Assembly: GCF_000423185.1 (NCBI RefSeq)
Contig: NZ_AUHM01000020.1
Coordinates: forward strand, 81,215-145,214
Length of the DNA stretch: 64,000 nucleotides
Direction: 5' to 3'
Source of the DNA: Inquilinus limosus DSM 16000
Lineage (GTDB): Bacteria > Pseudomonadota > Alphaproteobacteria > DSM-16000 > Inquilinaceae
Position numbers and translations under genes: made by a program
The notes under the pieces: generated by a model
The model's input: the letters and a program-made list of their open reading frames with translations, nothing else
What the model was told of the DNA's origin: nothing
The model's database searches: none
Part shown: one piece after another, positions 59,714 through 64,000 of the stretch
How the letters are laid out: the number at the start of each line of letters is the position of its first letter
Position numbering within the stretch: the first letter of the stretch is position 1

Positions 59714-60712
59714 ATGCCGTGCCTTGCCACCCGAGTCACCCGCCGCGCCGCCGGCCTCCTGTTCGCCCTGCTGCTGGCGATGCCGCTGTCGGCCAAAGCG
59801 GCCGATCCGGTCCGGATCGCCTTCGGCGACATCCCGTCGGTCGAGAGCCTGAACTTCCTGATCGCGATCGAGCGGACCCGCGCCCGCGGCGTCCCGATCG
59901 AGCTGACCTTCTTCAAATCCGAGGACATCGCCGCCCAGGCCGTGGTCAGCGGCCAGGCCGATATCGGCGTCGGCACGCCCTATGCGCTGCTGCAGAAGGT
60001 CGGCGCGCCGATCCGGCTGTTCTTCCAGATGAGCACGCTGCGCTTCTATCCGGTGGTGAACACCGAGTTCTACCAGGACTGGAAGGACCTGGACGGCCAG
60101 GAGGTGGCGGTGCATTCCCGCGGCTCCGGCACCGAGGCGATCATGATGCTGATGGCCCAGCGCAACGGCATCAAATACGGCAAGGTCAGCTACGTGCCGG
60201 GGTCGGAGGTCCGCACCGGCGCTCTGCTGCAGGGCGCGGTGAAGGCGACGATCGTCGACGCCGCCGGCTGGCGCCTGCTGCAGGAGAAGGGCGGCGGCAA
60301 GTTCAAGCTGCTCGAGGTCGGCGACGTCCAGGCCACCGACGAGGCGCTGTTCGCCAACACCGAATTCCTGGAGACCAATGCCGAGGCCGCCGGAATCCTG
60401 GCCGAGGAGCTGCTGAACACCTGGCGCGAGATCGCCGCCAACCCGGCCGTCGTCGGCGACCTGCGCAAGAGCCACAAGCTGCTGGCCGATCTGCCGGCCG
60501 AGCTCGAGCCCGAGGTCGTGCCCTTCTACCAGGACGCCGTGGCCGCCGGGATGTATCCGCTGAACGGCGGCGACGAGGCGGCGGTGAAGGACGATTTCGC
60601 CTTCTACACCGTCGCCGGCCAGATCCAGGGTGATCCCGCAGCGCTCAAGGTCGAGGACTTCTGGACCTTCACGCCGCTGAACCGGGCGCTGGACAAGGTC
60701 GGCCGGAAATGA
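59714..60712 (+). CDS. ABC transporter substrate-binding protein, NMT1/TauA type
   Basis: A 332-residue periplasmic protein with a signal peptide (MPCLATRVTRRAAGLLFALL, cleaved near AKA) and an NMT1/THI5-like two-lobe fold: VRIAFGDIPSVESLNFLIAIERTRARG, AAQAVVSGQADIGVGTPYALLQ, DGQEVAVHSRGSGTEAIMMLMAQ. GGAGGAGAG lies just upstream. It heads a transporter operon with two permeases, one ATPase and an FAH-family enzyme. Members of this family bind small organic acids, pyrimidine precursors or sulfonates; the ligand here is unknown. Confidence 0.88.
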   Translation: MPCLATRVTRRAAGLLFALLLAMPLSAKAADPVRIAFGDIPSVESLNFLIAIERTRARGVPIELTFFKSEDIAAQAVVSGQADIGVGTPYALLQKVGAPIRLFFQMSTLRFYPVVNTEFYQDWKDLDGQEVAVHSRGSGTEAIMMLMAQRNGIKYGKVSYVPGSEVRTGALLQGAVKATIVDAAGWRLLQEKGGGKFKLLEVGDVQATDEALFANTEFLETNAEAAGILAEELLNTWREIAANPAVVGDLRKSHKLLADLPAELEPEVVPFYQDAVAAGMYPLNGGDEAAVKDDFAFYTVAGQIQGDPAALKVEDFWTFTPLNRALDKVGRK

Positions 60713-61518
60713 CGGGTGCCGCCGTCGCCGAAGCCGGGCGGAGGGGCAGCGTCCTTACCGCCTTGGCTGCCGACCCGCTGTTCTGGCGCCTCGCCTCCGT
60801 CGTCGTGCTCTGCGGCGGGTGGGAGATCGCGGGCCGCATCCCGGTGAACTACGCGCTGCCGTCCTTCAGCGCCACCGCCGCAGCCTTCTGGCGCCTGCTG
60901 ACGGATGGCAGCCTGGCGACCGCCTATCTCGATACGCTGCAGCCGCTGCTGCTGGGGCTCGTGATCTCCGCCGTCGCCGGGGTCGGCTGCGGCATCGCCA
61001 TGGGGCTGAACCGCAGCCTGGAATGGGCCGGGGCGCCGATCTTCATCGTCATGCAAGCGGCGCCGATGGCGGCGCTGATCCCGCTGACCACCTTCGTCTA
61101 CGGCATCGGCCTGACCGCCAAGGTCATCGCCGTGGTGATGCTGGCCCTGCCGGTGATCGTGCTGAACAGCTACCAGGCGGTGCGCCATGTCGGCCCGTCG
61201 CTGGTCGACATGGCCCGGTCCTTCATGGCGACCCGCCGGCAGATCGTGCGCAAGATCGTGATCCCCGACGCCAGTCCGATGATCTTCGCCGGCCTCCGGC
61301 TCGGCATCTCGGCCGGCTTCATCGGCGTGGTCCTGGCCGAGCTGCTGATCACCCCGACGGGGATCGGCGACCTCATCACCTATCACCGCTCGGTCGCCGA
61401 CTATCCGGAGATGTACGCGACCATCGCCTCCATCATCCTCTTCGCCGCGGTGACTGTGGGGGCGCTGCAGCGGCTCGAGGTCGCCCTGTTCCGGCCGGAA
61501 AAGCGAGGACAGCCATGA
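60709..61518 (+). CDS. ABC transporter permease 1, SsuC/TauC type
   Basis: A 269-residue permease with about six hydrophobic segments. The coupling loop MARSFMATRRQIVRKIVIPDASPMIFAGLRLGISAGFIGVVLAE is typical. It overlaps the binding-protein stop by 4 nt and the ATPase start as ATGA. It probably forms a heterodimer with the second permease at 62337. Confidence 0.88.
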   Translation: MTGAAVAEAGRRGSVLTALAADPLFWRLASVVVLCGGWEIAGRIPVNYALPSFSATAAAFWRLLTDGSLATAYLDTLQPLLLGLVISAVAGVGCGIAMGLNRSLEWAGAPIFIVMQAAPMAALIPLTTFVYGIGLTAKVIAVVMLALPVIVLNSYQAVRHVGPSLVDMARSFMATRRQIVRKIVIPDASPMIFAGLRLGISAGFIGVVLAELLITPTGIGDLITYHRSVADYPEMYATIASIILFAAVTVGALQRLEVALFRPEKRGQP

Positions 61519-62330
61519 GCAAGAGCAGCGCCGCCATGCCGCTGCCCCGCGACCAGGTGACGGCGGAGCCGGCTGAGCCCGCGGTCGAGGTCCGCGGCAT
61601 CGTCAAGCGCTACGGCACGCAGGTCGTGGCCCTCGACGGCATCTCCCTGGCCTTCCGCGAGGGCGAGCTGACCAGCCTGCTGGGCCCGTCCGGCTGCGGC
61701 AAGACCACGCTGCTGAAGATCATCGCCGGGCTGATGGAGCCGACCGCCGGCGAGGTGCTGGTCCGCGGCCGCGCCGTCGCCGGGCCGGGGCCGGACCGCG
61801 CCTTCGTGTTTCAGGATTTCGCCCTGATGCCCTGGGCCACGGTGCTGCGCAACGTCGCCTTCGGGCTGGAGCTGAAGGGCGTGCCCAGGGCGGAGCGCGA
61901 GGAGACGGCGCGCCGCCACATCGCCCGGGTCGGCCTCGCCGGCTTCGAGGACCGCTATCCGCACCAGCTGTCCGGCGGCATGCGCCAGCGCGTCGGCCTG
62001 GCCCGGGCGCTGGCGGTCGATGCCGAGGTGCTGCTGATGGACGAGCCGTTCAGCGCCGTCGACGAGCAGACCCGGCGCAAGTTCCAGGAAGACCTGCTGG
62101 CGCTGTGCCGCGAGGAGCGCAAGACCTTCATCGTCGTCACCCATTCGATCGAGGAGGCGGTCTACCTCTCCGACCGCATCGTCCTGCTGTCGCCGCGCCC
62201 CGGCCGGGTGTCGGAGATCGTCGTGCCCGAGATCCCGCGCCAGGGCACGCCCGACGAGATCCGCCGCGACCCTGCCTATATCGACACGGTCGAGGACATC
62301 TGGCGCGGCCTGCGGCGCTATGTGGAGTAG
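61515..62330 (+). CDS. ABC transporter ATPase, SsuB/TauB type
   Basis: A 271-residue ATPase with Walker [11 protein letters not shown]-loop [17 protein letters not shown], signature [15 protein letters not shown], Walker [14 protein letters not shown] and [25 protein letters not shown], all intact. About 25 extra N-terminal residues precede the ABC domain. It overlaps permease 1 and is 6 bp from permease 2. Confidence 0.92.
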   Translation: MSKSSAAMPLPRDQVTAEPAEPAVEVRGIVKRYGTQVVALDGISLAFREGELTSLLGPSGCGKTTLLKIIAGLMEPTAGEVLVRGRAVAGPGPDRAFVFQDFALMPWATVLRNVAFGLELKGVPRAEREETARRHIARVGLAGFEDRYPHQLSGGMRQRVGLARALAVDAEVLLMDEPFSAVDEQTRRKFQEDLLALCREERKTFIVVTHSIEEAVYLSDRIVLLSPRPGRVSEIVVPEIPRQGTPDEIRRDPAYIDTVEDIWRGLRRYVE

Positions 62331-62336
62331 GGCGCC

Positions 62337-63095
62337 ATGACCGTCTGCGGCCACCGCATCCCGATGATGGCGTCGCTGATCCTCTGGGCCCTGGCCTGGG
62401 AGGTCGTGGGCCGGCTCGGCCTCGTCCTGCTGTTCCCGCCCTTCTCCGAGGTCGTCGCGGCGCTGTTCACTGTGGTGCCGTCGTGGACCTTTATCGACGC
62501 CGCCCTGATCACGGTCGTCAGCTTTGCCCTCGGCATGGCGCTGGCCATCGCCGTCGGCGTGCCGCTCGGCGCGCTGATGGGGCGCTTCACCGCGGTCGAC
62601 CAGTTCGCCGGCATGTGGGTGAACCTGTTCGTCAGCGCGCCGCTCTCGGCCCTGGTGCCGGTGATCATGCTGCTGTTCGGCATGGGCACCGCGACCGTCG
62701 TGGTCACCGTCTTCCTCTTCGCCGTCTGGATCATCGCGCTCGACACCCGCGCCGGCATCCGGCACGTGCCGCCCTCGCTGGTGGAGATGGCGCGCTCCTT
62801 CGGCGCGACGCGCTGGCAGACCGCCAGCCGGATCCTGCTGCTGGCCGCGCTGCCGGAGATCCTGGCCGGGATCCGGGTCGGGCTGATCCGCGGCGTCAAG
62901 GGCGTGGTGGTCGGGCAGCTGCTGGTCTCGATCATCGGCTTCGGCGCGCTGTTCGAGCTCTATTCCCGCAACTTCCTGATGGCCGAGTTCTGGGCCCTGA
63001 CCCTGATCCTCTTCGCCTTCGCACTTCTCCTCTCCGGGCTGGTTTCCCGGCTCGAGCACCGCATCGCCTATTACGCAGGAGTACGTCAGTCATGA
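62337..63095 (+). CDS. ABC transporter permease 2, SsuC/TauC type
   Basis: A 252-residue permease with the coupling-loop block [46 protein letters not shown]. It is clearly a paralogue of permease 1 but not a recent duplicate. It overlaps the FAH-family gene as ATGA, which ties that enzyme to the transported substrate. Confidence 0.88.
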   Translation: MTVCGHRIPMMASLILWALAWEVVGRLGLVLLFPPFSEVVAALFTVVPSWTFIDAALITVVSFALGMALAIAVGVPLGALMGRFTAVDQFAGMWVNLFVSAPLSALVPVIMLLFGMGTATVVVTVFLFAVWIIALDTRAGIRHVPPSLVEMARSFGATRWQTASRILLLAALPEILAGIRVGLIRGVKGVVVGQLLVSIIGFGALFELYSRNFLMAEFWALTLILFAFALLLSGLVSRLEHRIAYYAGVRQS

Positions 63096-63799
63096 ACATG
63101 GCTTCGCCCGGGACGACCGAGTTCGTCATCGCGCCGCCGCCCGTCCCGGTGCTGCCCGTGCTCGGCACCGGCCGGCTGTTCCCGGTCCATCGCGTCTACT
63201 GTGTCGGCCGCAACTACGCGGCGCATGCGGTGGAGATGGGGCATGACCCGGACCGGGAGCCGCCGTTCTTCTTCCAGAAGAACCCCGGCAACCTGCGAAC
63301 GGACGGCCGCTTCCTCTATCCACCGGCGACGTCCGACGTGCATCACGAGGTCGAGATGGTGGTGGCGCTGAAGTCCGGCGGCCGCGACATATCGGTCGAG
63401 GCGGCGCTCGACCACGTCTTCGGCTACGCCGTCGGGCTCGACATGACCCGGCGCGACCTGCAGGGGGAGGCGAAGAAGCTCGGCCGGCCCTGGGAGGTCG
63501 GCAAGGCCTTCGAGCATTCCGCGCCCTGCGGCCCGATCCGGACGGTCGCCGAGATCGGCCATCCCGCCGCCGGCGCCGTCTGGCTCGACGTCAACGGCCA
63601 GCGGCGGCAGGAAGGCGACCTGAACCAGATGATCTGGAAGGTGCCGGAGATGATCTCCTATCTCTCCGGCCTGTTCACTCTGCAGCCGGGCGACCTGATC
63701 TTCTCCGGCACGCCGGCCGGGGTCGGCGCCGTGGTCCGTGGCGACGAGATGGTCGCCCACGTCGACGGGGTGGGGGAGATCCGGGTGGCGGTGGTTTAA
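63092..63799 (+). CDS. Fumarylacetoacetate hydrolase-family protein (acylpyruvase/2-keto acid hydrolase type)
   Basis: A 235-residue FAH-domain enzyme. [38 protein letters not shown] (metal-binding Glu pair), [34 protein letters not shown] and [16 protein letters not shown] define the acylpyruvase/FahD1-like or 2-hydroxyhepta-diene-dioate-like subgroup. It likely cleaves an acylpyruvate or decarboxylates a dicarboxylic keto acid made from the imported compound. It is the last gene of the GntR-controlled operon, translationally coupled to permease 2. Confidence 0.88.
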   Translation: MNMASPGTTEFVIAPPPVPVLPVLGTGRLFPVHRVYCVGRNYAAHAVEMGHDPDREPPFFFQKNPGNLRTDGRFLYPPATSDVHHEVEMVVALKSGGRDISVEAALDHVFGYAVGLDMTRRDLQGEAKKLGRPWEVGKAFEHSAPCGPIRTVAEIGHPAAGAVWLDVNGQRRQEGDLNQMIWKVPEMISYLSGLFTLQPGDLIFSGTPAGVGAVVRGDEMVAHVDGVGEIRVAVV

Positions 63800-63818
63800 G
63801 GCGCACACCGCCCCTCCT

Positions 63819-63850
63819 GTCATCCTGGGGCTTGACCCACGGGTGTCCAG
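63819..63850. repeat. Degenerate half of dispersed repeat family A
   Basis: GTCATCCTGGGGCTTGACC followed by CACGGGTGTCCAG matches one decayed arm of the family A repeat. It lies 20 bp after the FAH-family stop and about 60 bp before a full copy. Confidence 0.65.
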
Positions 63851-63908
63851 CTAAGGATGAACAACAACCAGCGGAAGAATTTTAGAGCTCAAGCCTCAAT
63901 TTGTAACT

Positions 63909-63995
63909 GTCATGCCCGGGCTTGACCCGGGCATCCAGGAATGTCGATGCCGCTCTGGGTGGCCCCTGGATCGCCGGGTCAAGCCCGGCGATGAC
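63909..63995. repeat. Dispersed palindromic repeat, family A copy 3
   Basis: An 87-bp inverted repeat beginning GTCATGCCCGGGCTTGACC and ending CCCGGCGATGAC, with a longer and diverged centre. The preceding CCTCAATTTGTAACT resembles the bases in front of copy 1 (CCTCAATTTTAACCT), so similarity extends beyond the palindrome. It follows the FAH-family operon; the window ends 5 bp later. Confidence 0.88.
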
Positions 63996-64000
63996 AATAA

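Overview
The window reads as chromosomal DNA of a very GC-rich alphaproteobacterium, most likely of the Rhodospirillales/Azospirillum-Inquilinus type. This is inferred from the aerobic Cob-type cobalamin genes, the abundance of ABC transporters and sugar-acid pathways, and the style of the intergenic palindromic repeats. No rRNA, tRNA, CRISPR array, transposase or phage gene was seen.

Region 1 (1-24.2 kb) is a cobalamin locus in two halves. The first half is cobK (cut by the window edge) and cbiD on the minus strand, with cobA-cobB-cobC on the plus strand. The second half is a clear cobalamin riboswitch followed by cobP-cobW-cobN-cobO, then cobQ, with convergent cobD. Between the halves lie a complete branched-chain amino acid type ABC transporter (LivJHMGF-like) with a small unknown gene, a sugar ABC transporter, and a membrane fatty acid desaturase. 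cobB and cobN each carry a C/G-rich palindromic element inserted in frame between their domains.

Region 2 (24.2-29.8 kb) holds an SPFH/GYF protein with a zinc-ribbon partner, a GNAT acetyltransferase, a processive-type family 2 glycosyltransferase and a 2-hydroxyacid dehydrogenase.

Region 3 (29.8-37 kb) is a minus-strand catabolic operon. An Ssu/Tau-type ABC transporter is followed by an IlvD/Edd sugar-acid dehydratase, an SMP-30 lactonase and an RraA-type aldolase. A divergent GntR regulator and a perfect 16-bp palindrome lie upstream.

Region 4 (37-44 kb) is the most unusual part and looks like a peptide natural-product (RiPP) system. A C39-peptidase ABC exporter is divergent from a gene for a 113-residue precursor with a double-glycine leader and a Ser/Asn/Gly/Asp-only style core ending in (DGG)n. 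After the precursor come an S41-type protease, an HlyD-family adaptor and a radical SAM enzyme. A strong hairpin closes the operon. I infer that the radical SAM enzyme modifies the peptide, the C39 domain cuts after the GG, and the ABC/HlyD pair exports it.

Region 5 (44-52.8 kb) is a second sugar/sugar-acid island: another SMP-30 lactonase with a SBP-ATPase-permease-permease transporter, divergent from a galactarate/altronate dehydratase and an FAH-family enzyme.

Region 6 (52.8-58.7 kb) has an enoyl-CoA hydratase, an HI0933-type flavoprotein, a 268-bp multi-arm palindromic element, an epimerase-SPW-VKOR fusion protein and an unknown protein.

Region 7 (58.8-64 kb) is a GntR regulator with two AACCAAT/ATTGGTT inverted repeats in the divergent promoter, then an NMT1/Tau-type ABC transporter with two permeases and a second FAH-family hydrolase. 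It ends in copies of a dispersed palindromic repeat.
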